Under the pieces are notes generated by a model. The model was given only the letters and a program-made list of their open reading frames with translations. It searched no databases and had not been told where the DNA came from. The translations under genes were made by a program, and so were the position numbers. From Ruminococcus sp. (lineage in GTDB: Bacteria > Bacillota > Clostridia > Oscillospirales > Ruminococcaceae): a stretch of 64,000 bases of DNA. The first letter of the stretch is position 1. Each line of letters starts with the position of its first letter. Of this stretch, positions 34,767 to 43,002 are shown in pieces. The stretch spans positions 62,001 to 126,000 of the forward strand of contig JAUNJM010000001.1 in the NCBI GenBank assembly GCA_030533265.1, written 5' to 3'.

Positions 34767-35696
34767 TTAAACCGAGTAGCCATCTCTGTAAACTGAAATT
34801 TTTGTAAAAATACCACGACTGTTACCCGTAACCTCAACAGCGGAAACGTATTCCGAGTCAATATTGACAGAGCTGTTTGAGAAAACCACCTTGTCGAGCA
34901 GGTTTTCAAACTTGAATCCCTTGTATTGAAAACTGATAGAAATAAAGCCTCTGTTGGAGAATTTCAGTTTAGAAAGCAAACCACCATCAGGGTCAGCATA
35001 CCATTGAGGGTCAAGAGGGTAGTATTTTTTTCTGACGATATTTCTGGCAACAGCAGCGTTGTCAACTTGAGTGAACGGATAGTCCTCACCGGTACTTTTC
35101 ATGAAAACGTGGGAATACAGTCCTGAAGTAGAGATCTTGTCACTATAGAAAGTGATGATCTCGGAGTTGTAATCACGAAGGGGGACGGTTTCAGGGACAG
35201 TAGCACGAACGGTATTAGTGCCGTAAATATAGGGATAATTAGTGTAAGCCTTGTAAGCGTAAGTGCAGACAGCGTCCCAGATAGTAGACTTTTCCTTGAC
35301 ATAAACGTAGTTAAGAATCTGAGTATCAGCCTGACAGTTGATGTAAGGAAGAGTCGTGTTGTAAAAAATGAGCTGAGCAAGGTCAACATCGGAAATAATA
35401 CCGGGAACAGGTTCGTTCTGTCCCAGCAGGAGCGTAAAGCTTCTTGAGAGGAACGAAACAATAGACCTGCCCTTGCTTTTTTTACGTTCGACCATGTCAG
35501 CCATACCGGCATGAACAAGATTTCCGTCAATATAAAGAAAAACCGTCTTGACATCAGTGATAGAATCATTGGTCAGCAGATGACCTGAAAGGGTAGTGTA
35601 AGGAGTATATCTTTCACGTTTGAACTTGAAATCCATAGGAGAGTATTCAGAGACAGAGTCGTTAATATGTAAAAAGCTTATAGTAACATTGCTCAT
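34767..35696 (-). CDS. Phage-like structural protein, possible baseplate-hub type
   Basis: 309 residues, last gene of the cassette. No family is certain. The sequence is beta-rich and tail-protein-like: an N-terminal VTISFLHINDSVSEYSP, a KSKGRSIVSFLSRSFTLLLG segment, and a middle part (KEKSTIWDAVCTYAYKAY) that recalls the late-control-D / hub proteins of contractile and siphovirus tails. The C-terminal part ends in GIFTKISVYRDGYSV. If it is a hub, its lack of tube, sheath and tape-measure partners is remarkable. It could instead be a capsid decoration or spike protein. The gene ends 10 bases from the terminator. Confidence 0.5.
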   Translation of the reverse strand: MSNVTISFLHINDSVSEYSPMDFKFKRERYTPYTTLSGHLLTNDSITDVKTVFLYIDGNLVHAGMADMVERKKSKGRSIVSFLSRSFTLLLGQNEPVPGIISDVDLAQLIFYNTTLPYINCQADTQILNYVYVKEKSTIWDAVCTYAYKAYTNYPYIYGTNTVRATVPETVPLRDYNSEIITFYSDKISTSGLYSHVFMKSTGEDYPFTQVDNAAVARNIVRKKYYPLDPQWYADPDGGLLSKLKFSNRGFISISFQYKGFKFENLLDKVVFSNSSVNIDSEYVSAVEVTGNSRGIFTKISVYRDGYSV

Positions 35697-35708
35697 AATT
35701 ATCCTCCT

Positions 35709-36065
35709 TTAAGAGCTGATGATTTTGAAAACCATGTTGCCGAAAAGCTTTGAGGAGTCAACGCTTATCTGAGCGTCGAGAAGAATCATATTGTAATAAT
35801 TTTTCCCGTTGATACTCATGCTTCTCATATGATAACCTACCTTATTGCTTATGTAAGCACTCAGATACTGAAAATCGCTGATAAAGAACCTTCCTGTAAG
35901 GATAAACATCGTGGGCTTTGCCCCCTCAATGGCAACGTCAATATGATCGCCGATAACAGGGAATTCAGAAACCTTAGTTCCACACTTGACTTCTATCTTG
36001 TCGAAATGCAGCTTACAGCCGTCATGAATATATACATAACCCTGTTGATTCAAAGAATAATCCAT
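35709..36065 (-). CDS. Phage-like structural protein of unknown role
   Basis: 118 residues, no family recognised. It is beta-rich with EVKCGTKVSEFPVIGDHIDV in the first half and MRSMSINGKNYYNMILLDAQ in the second. It sits between two other small cassette genes with gaps of 2 and 12 bases, so it is part of the same operon. A tail-tube-like, head-completion or decoration function is possible; the sequence does not decide. Confidence 0.55.
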   Translation of the reverse strand: MDYSLNQQGYVYIHDGCKLHFDKIEVKCGTKVSEFPVIGDHIDVAIEGAKPTMFILTGRFFISDFQYLSAYISNKVGYHMRSMSINGKNYYNMILLDAQISVDSSKLFGNMVFKIISS

Positions 36066-36067
36066 AG

Positions 36068-36487
36068 TTACTCCTCCTCCACATCATTTGTAATAAGGAA
36101 CTTGAAGTTTATAGTCATATCACAGCGAAGGCGTCTTGTTGAGGCATCGTATTTAATTTCATTTCGGTCAACGGAGGAGATAACAATATCCTCCGAGCAA
36201 AAGATATTCTCGATGAAATGAAAGCACATCTTATTGAAACCGGAGAAATACCTGTTACCATCAAGCATAGAAAAAGCCTTCACATCAACAGAGCCTGAAA
36301 CCTCAACAGCATAACGTTCACTGTAATAGGAGTAGAACTTACTTGAGTATGCGAGATTTTTTATTGAGAAAAAAGCAGGACTTTCCGATTTAACTTCAAT
36401 AGCATTTATCTGTGAAAAATCGGTGTAAGGAGAGAATAGTGCACTTTTGAGAGCAGATTGAATAAGCTGGTCTAAATTAGTGAGCAA
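36068..36487 (-). CDS. Phage-like structural protein of unknown role
   Basis: 139 residues, no family recognised. It begins MLTNLDQLIQSALKSALF, contains many aromatic residues (YSSKFYSYYSERYAVEVSG) and an alternating beta pattern at the end (DMTINFKFLI). Its position two genes after the capsid gene is where head-tail connector or tail-completion proteins usually lie. Gaps to its neighbours are 2-3 bases. Confidence 0.55.
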   Translation of the reverse strand: MLTNLDQLIQSALKSALFSPYTDFSQINAIEVKSESPAFFSIKNLAYSSKFYSYYSERYAVEVSGSVDVKAFSMLDGNRYFSGFNKMCFHFIENIFCSEDIVISSVDRNEIKYDASTRRLRCDMTINFKFLITNDVEEE

Positions 36488-36490
36488 AGA

Positions 36491-36865
36491 TTATCCCTCC
36501 ATAGTCTGAAAAACGAAATCGTCATCACGAATAAGATCACGCATCGAGTCGAAAACGCATTTGCGAAAAGCAAGAGCAGACTGAATAACACTTTCATGAC
36601 GATAATCGGTAAGAGTCTTACCGAGCTGAGTGATAATAATTTTTTCAGCAAGCTGAGATTGCAAAGTATAATCATAAACAGCATGAGCACAAGCAGCGTA
36701 TTCACAAGAAGCAATTTCAAACTCGTTAAGTGTTTCAGGAACAATGCGTTTTTCGACATATCTTTTAGCGTTTTCAATAATGTAATCATGATTATATTGA
36801 GAAGTAGTAAGCTTAGTGACCTTTAAAAAATCAGATTTTATTTTATCAGAACTTAAAATTTGCAT
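36491..36865 (-). CDS. Phage-like protein, possible head-tail adaptor
   Basis: 124 residues, helical, no family certain. It is the first gene after the major capsid gene, the normal place for the gp6/gp15-type head-tail adaptor, and its all-helical composition (TTSQYNHDYIIENAKRYVEKR, EFEIASCEYAACAHAVYDY) fits that fold. An AAGGAGG site precedes ATG 36865. A 10-bp hairpin separates it from the capsid gene. Confidence 0.55.
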   Translation of the reverse strand: MQILSSDKIKSDFLKVTKLTTSQYNHDYIIENAKRYVEKRIVPETLNEFEIASCEYAACAHAVYDYTLQSQLAEKIIITQLGKTLTDYRHESVIQSALAFRKCVFDSMRDLIRDDDFVFQTMEG

Positions 36866-36880
36866 AAAAGCCTCCTTAAT

Positions 36881-36909
36881 GCAAAGGACGACCGATAGCC
36901 GTCCTTTGC
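36881..36909 (-). promoter_or_regulatory. Hairpin between major capsid gene and the next gene
   Basis: Perfect 10-bp stem GCAAAGGACG (36881-36890) with CGTCCTTTGC (36900-36909), starting 12 bases after the capsid stop on the minus strand. No T-run follows; the next ribosome binding site does. It looks like an mRNA-stabilising or transcription-damping hairpin that would keep capsid expression above that of downstream genes. Confidence 0.6.
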
Positions 36910-36921
36910 GATTATAGTTGA

Positions 36922-37896
36922 TTACTTAGTGATTTTAGTAGTAAGAACAGAACCGTCAATGATCCTTGAGAAACCGACAGAAACGCTGGCAAAGATCTCG
37001 GTACACTGGTTAGAGATGAGCTTGTCATAATCGACAATAACATCAGTACCGAAAACAGTTTCTACAGCACAAGACTTATCCAGACCGACAGCAAGATCGT
37101 TTGCGATACCGTTGCATTTGATAAGCTCGATGCCGAACGGAGTTTTGACAACACCACTTGACATATAGTCATACTGACAGTTTTTCATTTCAGTCATAGA
37201 AACGATTTTAGCAAGTGATGCAGGAGAGCAAACAAGAGAAGTCATGTTGCAGGCAGACATAGAAGCAAAGAACGCAGCGAGTTCATTGTAAGTGATAGTG
37301 TTAGCTGAGATTGTTGCAGGAGTAAGACCTGTTGTAACAGCATTGATAGCAGCAACATTGACCTCCTTGGAAATCTGAGCACCAAGACGCTTGAGAATAA
37401 CAGCGAGAGTATCGATTCTCTGTTTGCGGATAGATTCATAAGAGAATTTAAGACCTCTGCCATACTTCTGGATATCGTTAGAGCTTGAGTTGAGAGTAAC
37501 CGTGTGGAACGGAATATCATCAAGCTGAGCTGAAGCAGAAGAAGTAGTGTTTGGGCTAAGAACCATACTCTTGAAGTCGATTCCGTCAACGTAGGAAACA
37601 GCAGCAGAAATGTGACCGAGAATAGAAGCCTCGTCCATACCCTGCTTGATAGTTCTGCGAACGAATTCAGGGAAGAGAACAGCAGACTCAGTTGAGAGGA
37701 AGAATTTTTCTACCTTGTCTGAATTTTTTCCGGCAATCTTGATGTCAAAACGCTTGAGCTGACGTTCAAAAGCGTCAAGGCCTTCAAGTTCAGTATCCTT
37801 GTAGTTAACTGACGGATCAAGAGATTCAAGAGCCTGAGTAAAGTTTTTACCTGTGATAGAGTAAAGTCCCTTTTCGAGTTTAATTGTGTTATACAT
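36922..37896 (-). CDS. Major capsid protein (HK97-fold type)
   Basis: 324 residues. The place in the gene order (portal, protease, capsid) and the sequence pattern support an HK97-like shell protein: an N-terminal helical arm (KNFTQALESLDPSVNYKDTELEGLDAFERQLKR), an E-loop-like stretch around the TVTLNSSSNDIQKYGRGLKFSYE region, a spine helix, and a C-terminal A-domain with PFGIELIKCNGIAND and SVGFSRIIDGS. The family was not verified by search. The frame extends to 37929, but AAAAGGAGA fixes ATG 37896. Confidence 0.72.
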   Translation of the reverse strand: MYNTIKLEKGLYSITGKNFTQALESLDPSVNYKDTELEGLDAFERQLKRFDIKIAGKNSDKVEKFFLSTESAVLFPEFVRRTIKQGMDEASILGHISAAVSYVDGIDFKSMVLSPNTTSSASAQLDDIPFHTVTLNSSSNDIQKYGRGLKFSYESIRKQRIDTLAVILKRLGAQISKEVNVAAINAVTTGLTPATISANTITYNELAAFFASMSACNMTSLVCSPASLAKIVSMTEMKNCQYDYMSSGVVKTPFGIELIKCNGIANDLAVGLDKSCAVETVFGTDVIVDYDKLISNQCTEIFASVSVGFSRIIDGSVLTTKITK

Positions 37897-37909
37897 AAAA
37901 TATCTCCTT

Positions 37910-38785
37910 TTAATTAATTTTAAAATCATTATTTATATCAGAATTTTTACAGCCGAAAGGCAAAGAACGGGTGTTTTTTTCTTTCAGATCACGTTCAAGG
38001 TGTTCTTTAAGTTCAATAAGCTTGTTGAAAGAAAGTGTACCTGTAAGAAAGCCTACCGTCTTAGCCGTGATAAGAGGATCATATAAAAAGCTGAGTCTGA
38101 GAATATCTTTTTTGAGCATATTTCTTGCAATAGCGTTTTCGGACTTAGCGAGTTCAAGTTCAGCTTTTAACGAATCAACATCTGTTTTTATATCATTGCA
38201 AAAGCTCTTGGTAACACCTGCATTAGGCTGAGCCGGGATAGCAACGAACGACCATTCATAAGCATCAGTAGGCTCTGAAAGGATAAAGTGACAAACCTTG
38301 TCGCCATAGCTTGCTCCCTTTATGTGAGAACAAGGGGCTTTTTTCATGTCAGCATCGCAAATAGAGCATATCTGTGAGGCTACAGAACAGCTTACCGATA
38401 CTTCCTTTTTTATGCCAGCATCAATTTCAGCAATAAGGTCCTGATTTTTAGCAGTACGAAGCATATAAGCCTTAGCAACAAGGCAAGCATAAGGTTCACC
38501 GACTGAGTTTTTATTGTCGGTGTAAATTTTGACCTCAGTATCAAAAATTCTTGCAGTCTGATTTTCACCTTTCGGATTGTGGTCAAAAATACCTGTTTTG
38601 CCGATAAAGAGTTCAGCAAGCTTTCTCAGTGAGTCAACCGAGAACCTCTCGTGGTCACGATCCACCTCGTTGTCGCAAAGGATAACGGGGAAAGTATAGA
38701 TATCATCAGCCGTAAGAGGAGTCCTTGAAAACTTGTTGACCATTTGCAAAAGCTCGTCAGTAAGGATAAAATCATGTGAGTCCAT
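37910..38785 (-). CDS. Prohead-protease-like protein with putative zinc knuckle
   Basis: 291 residues, between portal and capsid, where HK97-type phages encode the maturation protease and often a scaffold. The first 180 residues resemble clostridial prohead-protease-like proteins: DNEVDRDHERFS, GIFDHNPKGENQTARI and EWSFVAIPAQPNAGVTKS. They include a C-x2-C-x8-C-x-H insertion (CSICDADMKKAPCSH) that could bind zinc. The last 100 residues are helical and charged, as in scaffolds. The catalytic residues were not identified with certainty. ATG 38785 overlaps the portal stop (TAATG), with GGGAGG 9 bases upstream. Confidence 0.65.
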   Translation of the reverse strand: MDSHDFILTDELLQMVNKFSRTPLTADDIYTFPVILCDNEVDRDHERFSVDSLRKLAELFIGKTGIFDHNPKGENQTARIFDTEVKIYTDNKNSVGEPYACLVAKAYMLRTAKNQDLIAEIDAGIKKEVSVSCSVASQICSICDADMKKAPCSHIKGASYGDKVCHFILSEPTDAYEWSFVAIPAQPNAGVTKSFCNDIKTDVDSLKAELELAKSENAIARNMLKKDILRLSFLYDPLITAKTVGFLTGTLSFNKLIELKEHLERDLKEKNTRSLPFGCKNSDINNDFKIN

Positions 38786-39936
38786 TAACATAAACCTCCC
38801 TTTGTTTCCTGATTCAGAAGCTCAATCTGTTCAGCCTGAGCGTTATAGAGCCTTGCCTTAGCAAGAGCTTCTTCGTCCTGAAGATTGATATTTGCCCATT
38901 CAACCGAAACATCACAGCCTATGCCGTTAAGACGCAGGAAGGTAAGGCCTATTTTTCGCAGAACAGGAGTGAGCAAGCGACGATAGTATTCCAGTTCACT
39001 TGTCAAAATATCAGCCTGCTGAGATGACATTCGCTCAGTGCTTGACCAGTTAAGTCCAAGAAGAAACGGAGGAATAGAAAGCTTAGAGATCAGCTGTTCA
39101 AGGAGCTGGCGAACAGGAACCTCGGTGTCGATAAGTTGATTTTCAGCACCAATAACCTTTATCTGAACGTCACCGACAGCAACAAAATCCTTGACATTGC
39201 CACTTTTCGCAGCGTTCATGCCACTTGACCATTCTTTAGCGATCTCCATAGCACGTTCCTTGGCAAAAGCCTTGTCAGCATCATCTGACGGATTATAAGT
39301 AACTGCATAACGTACGTTTCCGACCCTGTCAAAATTCTGACCGATACATTCATAAATTCTCATAAGAATGTTGCTCAGTGATGGTAAACCTCTCAGAACA
39401 GAAACTCCTTCAGGATGTCGTGGAGAAGGGTTCAAAGCCGTGTAAAGCATACGGTCAGTGTTTAAAAGGGTATCATTTTTATCGGAGATGTGAGTAATTC
39501 GCAGATCCGTCTTATCAGGACCGGTATCAATTCTGAATCGAGTGCTGTCAGCGACCCAAAGGCCTGAAACGGTGCGTTGATTTTTATCGGTCAGTATTTC
39601 TGCGATAGCTTTTCCGTAAGTCAGAAGCGAATCGAGGTACATATCAGCGAAGGTGTTAATTGATACACCGGAAATGCCGACCGGTACTTCCATAGCAAAT
39701 CTGTCGAGCTGAGGCTGAACACTCTGATCCTCAGCTTTGAGTCTGAAACCTCCTGTAAGACGCACTATTTTACCAATCGCAGCATCAATTATAGGTAAGT
39801 TTGCCCTCAATGCATCATAAAGACTATATTCAACAGCAGAGCCATGCGGAGCGAGCCTGAAAAGTGAATTATCAAAAGACCTTTCAGCATTAGCAGTAAT
39901 TTTCTGAGCAGATTTTTTTCTGCCGAGTATATTCAT
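38785..39936 (-). CDS. Phage portal protein
   Basis: 383 residues. Portal proteins form the dodecameric DNA gate at one capsid vertex. The gene lies directly after terL and has typical sequence: NLPIIDAAIGKIVRLTGGF at the N terminus, SLLTYGKAIAEIL, DRVGNVRYAVTYNP, SIPPFLLGLNWSSTERMSSQQADILTSEL with the helical stem, and RRLLTPVLRKIG. AAAGGA precedes ATG 39936; the gap to terL is 14 bases, and the stop overlaps the next start. Confidence 0.8.
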   Translation of the reverse strand: MNILGRKKSAQKITANAERSFDNSLFRLAPHGSAVEYSLYDALRANLPIIDAAIGKIVRLTGGFRLKAEDQSVQPQLDRFAMEVPVGISGVSINTFADMYLDSLLTYGKAIAEILTDKNQRTVSGLWVADSTRFRIDTGPDKTDLRITHISDKNDTLLNTDRMLYTALNPSPRHPEGVSVLRGLPSLSNILMRIYECIGQNFDRVGNVRYAVTYNPSDDADKAFAKERAMEIAKEWSSGMNAAKSGNVKDFVAVGDVQIKVIGAENQLIDTEVPVRQLLEQLISKLSIPPFLLGLNWSSTERMSSQQADILTSELEYYRRLLTPVLRKIGLTFLRLNGIGCDVSVEWANINLQDEEALAKARLYNAQAEQIELLNQETKGGLC

Positions 39937-39950
39937 CAGTTCATTCCTTT

Positions 39951-41201
39951 CTACCTGTCGATAGAGGATACAAAGAACGAATCAGTATTTTCCTTGCAAA
40001 AATGAGTGACGAAATATCTGATATCGTCCATAGCGTGATCGTTTTCCTTGACAGGGCTGTCAGAGCCGGCACGCTCGTCCCAGCGATATTGAGAAAACTC
40101 ACGCAAAGCATCCTCGCATTTGACAGATATTTTGATTTTTCCTGATCTCAGAGCGTCACTGACCTTTCTTATGCCTGAGATCACATCGTTTTTACCCTGA
40201 GTTATCTTGAATTTTCCGTGACGCTTTACACATTCAATAAAAGACGCAGCCGAAGGGTCACAGACTATCATATCTATGTCCTTGCCCTGACAGAGTTTTT
40301 CGAGAGCCTTGTAATGCTCCTCATCAGTACGTTGCAACCCCTTTTCACGGGAGTTGTAATAATACTCATCAATTCTGTACCAGCATCCGTTATGCCTACC
40401 CCAAAGACCAAAGCTTGCAGGGTTGACAGTACCGTAGTCACAGCTCACGGCATAGCAGTCAAAACGCTCAGGAGGAACGGAGAAAGTATTTTTTTCGTAG
40501 CAGAACATCGGATAAACAGCACCGGCAGTATTGCTCCATTTTCCGAGGACAAAACGCTTGTAGAAAGCTCCGGAATACAGACGTTTATAACGTTCGATAA
40601 CAGCCTTTGAAAGAGAGGGGTTGTCGTTTAAGCTAAAGTGAACGTAGAGAAGATTTTTTTGTTCTCTTTTGTCTATCCATTCTTTTTTGAACCAGTGGAA
40701 GCTGTTGTCGGGATTACAGTTGAACCACAGTTTAGAGCCTTTCAGCGAGCATCTTGCGACGGCCTGTTCAACGAAGCTTCTTGGCATAAGGGCGACCTCG
40801 TCAAGTAAGATGCCTGCAAGAGTTATACCCTGAATCAGAGAGGACGATCCCTCATCTTTGCCACCAAAGATATAAAATCTGTTAGTTACCGATCCGAGAG
40901 AAATGTCAAGGTAATTTTTTGCCGACTGATTCTTGACAATGAAGCCAACCGATTCAAGCCGAGGAATAAGCTCCTCAAGCATATTTCGTTTAAGTGAGCT
41001 GATAGTTTTTCCACAGAAAGCAAAAGCCTTGCCATGAAAATTCATACTTGCCCAGATAACGAATGACAAAGCCATACAGCTTGTTTTGCCGGAACGTATC
41101 GCACCATCACAGATAATGCCATCGAAGTGGGGTGAATTTTTCCACCATGTAAAAACGCTCCGTTGCTTTTTGGAGTAGTTTTTAAGGCTTATTTTGCTCA
41201 T
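39951..41201 (-). CDS. Terminase large subunit (PBSX XtmB-like)
   Basis: 416-residue DNA-packaging motor. ATPase half: Walker A GAIRSGKTS (about 35), Walker B ILLDEVA (about 135), and a coupling region AVARCSLKGSKLWFNCNPDN. Nuclease half: the RNase-H-like acidic residues in SCDYGTVNPASFG, IVCDPSAAS and NDHAMDDIRYF. All expected catalytic residues appear intact. The start ATG overlaps the terS stop (ATGA), with GGAGGGGG upstream. The type resembles the terminases of PBSX-like elements. Confidence 0.87.
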   Translation of the reverse strand: MSKISLKNYSKKQRSVFTWWKNSPHFDGIICDGAIRSGKTSCMALSFVIWASMNFHGKAFAFCGKTISSLKRNMLEELIPRLESVGFIVKNQSAKNYLDISLGSVTNRFYIFGGKDEGSSSLIQGITLAGILLDEVALMPRSFVEQAVARCSLKGSKLWFNCNPDNSFHWFKKEWIDKREQKNLLYVHFSLNDNPSLSKAVIERYKRLYSGAFYKRFVLGKWSNTAGAVYPMFCYEKNTFSVPPERFDCYAVSCDYGTVNPASFGLWGRHNGCWYRIDEYYYNSREKGLQRTDEEHYKALEKLCQGKDIDMIVCDPSAASFIECVKRHGKFKITQGKNDVISGIRKVSDALRSGKIKISVKCEDALREFSQYRWDERAGSDSPVKENDHAMDDIRYFVTHFCKENTDSFFVSSIDR

Positions 41202-41698
41202 TCAACCCCCTCCTCATGAGGGTCATCAGAGCTTATCGGAGCATCATCCGATTTGCCATAGATAGTTTCAACAAGGGTTCTGGCATTGTCCTGAGAGCTG
41301 AGTTTTTCACTGTATTCAGCAAGCTTTTCGATTGCCTTCTGGCGGTCGAAAAACTTCATCTCAACGCCACCACCTTTTACTTTTTTGATTTCAGAAACGT
41401 TAAAGAGGTCAGCCTGCTGGATTCTTGCAGTAGAGAGTTCTTCTTCAAAAACCAGTGAAACAGCGTCGTTGGTTCTGCCAAAGGCAAGACGTTCAAGACC
41501 TGATATGACAGTCTTTTCTGAAAAACAGACCTGTAAATCAGCTTGTTTTATAGCATTCCGTACTGATCTTCTTGAAAGAAGTCTTAGCCCTTCGATTTTA
41601 GCTCTCAGAGGCGTAACTCCAGTTGCAACGGCTGACTCTGTTGCATTTCTTGAAAAGCAAAAATGCAGAGCAAAGTCTTTCAGATTGATTTTCTTCAA
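41198..41698 (-). CDS. Terminase small subunit (PBSX XtmA-like)
   Basis: 166 residues. It resembles Terminase_2-type small subunits: LKDFALHFCFSRNATESAVATGV at the N terminus (helix-turn-helix for DNA recognition), then RRSVRNAIKQADL, FGRTNDAVSLVFEEEL and a C-terminal helical oligomerisation stretch. It starts with TTG at 41698, preceded by AAAGGAGAAA. It is the first gene of the nine-gene minus-strand cassette; no standard sigma-A promoter was found directly upstream. It overlaps terL by 4 bases. Confidence 0.77.
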   Translation of the reverse strand: MKKINLKDFALHFCFSRNATESAVATGVTPLRAKIEGLRLLSRRSVRNAIKQADLQVCFSEKTVISGLERLAFGRTNDAVSLVFEEELSTARIQQADLFNVSEIKKVKGGGVEMKFFDRQKAIEKLAEYSEKLSSQDNARTLVETIYGKSDDAPISSDDPHEEGVE

Positions 41699-41806
41699 AC
41701 AATTTCTCCTTTCCTGTACTCAGGAGGACTGCTCATATCACGTTATCATTTTGACATCGTGAGAGTATTGTCTTCCTTTGAATAACTTCGCAAAAGCGAT
41801 AAGTTA

Positions 41807-41943
41807 ATGCACTTTTTGAAAAATCATATTCGTGCATTTTTAAAAGGCCTTTCACTTACAGCAAAAAAACAGATTTTTTTGTACGCAAACGTGCAATTAT
41901 GAACAAAAATTCATAAAACAATAACGGAAAGTTAAAAATGCAC
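41807..41943. repeat. Repeated GTGCA-T-rich sites upstream of terS
   Basis: GTGCATTTTTAA at 41832-41843 is repeated in exact inverted form (TTAAAAATGCAC) at 41932-41943. Related copies are ATGCACTTTTT (41807-41817) and CGTGCAATTAT (41890-41900). They lie in the 317-base stretch between the WYL gene and terS, the expected control region of the cassette, and may be operator half-sites. Apart from these and the WYL terminator the stretch contains no gene. Confidence 0.45.
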
Positions 41944-41983
41944 AAAAAAACAACTCTGAAATTGTGTAAACAATTTCAGAGTT
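41944..41983 (-). terminator. Terminator of the DUF896-WYL unit
   Basis: 13-bp perfect stem AACTCTGAAATTG (41952-41964) with CAATTTCAGAGTT (41971-41983); on the minus strand GTTTTTTTG follows. It isolates terS from the WYL transcript. Confidence 0.88.
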
Positions 41984-42015
41984 CAGTTCGATTTTTATTT
42001 TGTTTTATATTAAGG

Positions 42016-43002
42016 TTATTTGTACATTTCAGCTATTTCTTTGATTTTCTCCTCTGCCATGGCTACAACCTGAGTCGGAGCAAGAATTTTTGCCTTTGTA
42101 CCAAACTGGAAAAGCCAACCCCAGAAAGTCGGTGAAATCTGAACATCGGCATTTATGTAAAATGAGTTTTCGGAGTTCTGATGACAGATGACTTTCTCAC
42201 CAAAACGGTCGATAACAACGTTTATAAGGCTGTTATCAAACTGGATCTGTACTGTTTCCTCCTCACCACCGTACATACTGTATACTGAACGCAGATTTTT
42301 AAGCTCAGCCTCCTCCTCAGCAGAAAGCTTTTTGCGTTTTTCGTCCACAACAGTAACGTTTGTCATTCTATCGATTCTATAACGGCAAATTTTTTTATGT
42401 TTGAAACAGTAGCATGCAAGGTAATAATTCTCGTTTTCCCAGATAAGCTGGAATGGTGATACTTTATAAAGCTCACCACCATGCTTGAGTTGCTTTTTCT
42501 TTTCAGGGCAGTATTCAAAATAGTTGAAAGTAATGTTTCTATCGTTCCATACACCTTCGTGAACGGTATTTATGGTGTAATAGATATGCTCATTGAACGT
42601 TTTGGTACGGTTATCTACATATATTGAACGTCTGAGCTGTTTTGCCTTATGAACGGAAGTAAGAGTCTGCAGTTTTTGAATAAGCTCATTGGATTTTTTT
42701 ATGGTAAGAAATTTTGATGACGCAACTGCATCGGCAAGTAAAAAAAGTTCCTCGTCAAGAAAGAGTCTGTCTGCAAGAAAATAAGCGTTTGAGTGTCCTT
42801 GCTTTGTGACTTCAAGATTAAGACCGCTATCACAAAGTGTCGCAATATCATCATAAATTGTCTTTCTTTCAGCCTTGATATCATGATTTGCCAGTATTTC
42901 AATAAGCTGATTACCTGTAAGTGGATGATTCTCGTCGGTACGCTTATTAAAAAGCTGTTCCATGATAAGGAGTTTTTGCTTTTGTCTTGAAAGTCCTGCC
43001 AC
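42016..43002 (-). CDS. WYL-domain transcriptional regulator
   Basis: 328 residues: an N-terminal winged helix (about 1-70, LTGNQLIEILANHDIKAERKTIYDDI), a middle WYL domain (about 145-235, with SPFQLIWENENYYLACYC and RYRIDRMTNV), and a C-terminal WCX domain (about 240-325). WYL regulators sense ligands, often nucleic-acid-related, and control DNA-damage and phage-defence genes in several bacteria (established for other members). It starts at GTG 43002, directly after the DUF896 stop (TAAGTG), with GGGGAGGG upstream. It is adjacent to the capsid cassette, but a terminator separates them; control of the cassette is an inference. Confidence 0.85.
   Translation of the reverse strand: MAGLSRQKQKLLIMEQLFNKRTDENHPLTGNQLIEILANHDIKAERKTIYDDIATLCDSGLNLEVTKQGHSNAYFLADRLFLDEELFLLADAVASSKFLTIKKSNELIQKLQTLTSVHKAKQLRRSIYVDNRTKTFNEHIYYTINTVHEGVWNDRNITFNYFEYCPEKKKQLKHGGELYKVSPFQLIWENENYYLACYCFKHKKICRYRIDRMTNVTVVDEKRKKLSAEEEAELKNLRSVYSMYGGEEETVQIQFDNSLINVVIDRFGEKVICHQNSENSFYINADVQISPTFWGWLFQFGTKAKILAPTQVVAMAEEKIKEIAEMYK

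Noticed and set aside
34657..41760. Attachment-site direct repeats flanking the capsid cassette
   Set aside because: No repeat pair at the two edges was found by eye and no tRNA gene or integrase is present.
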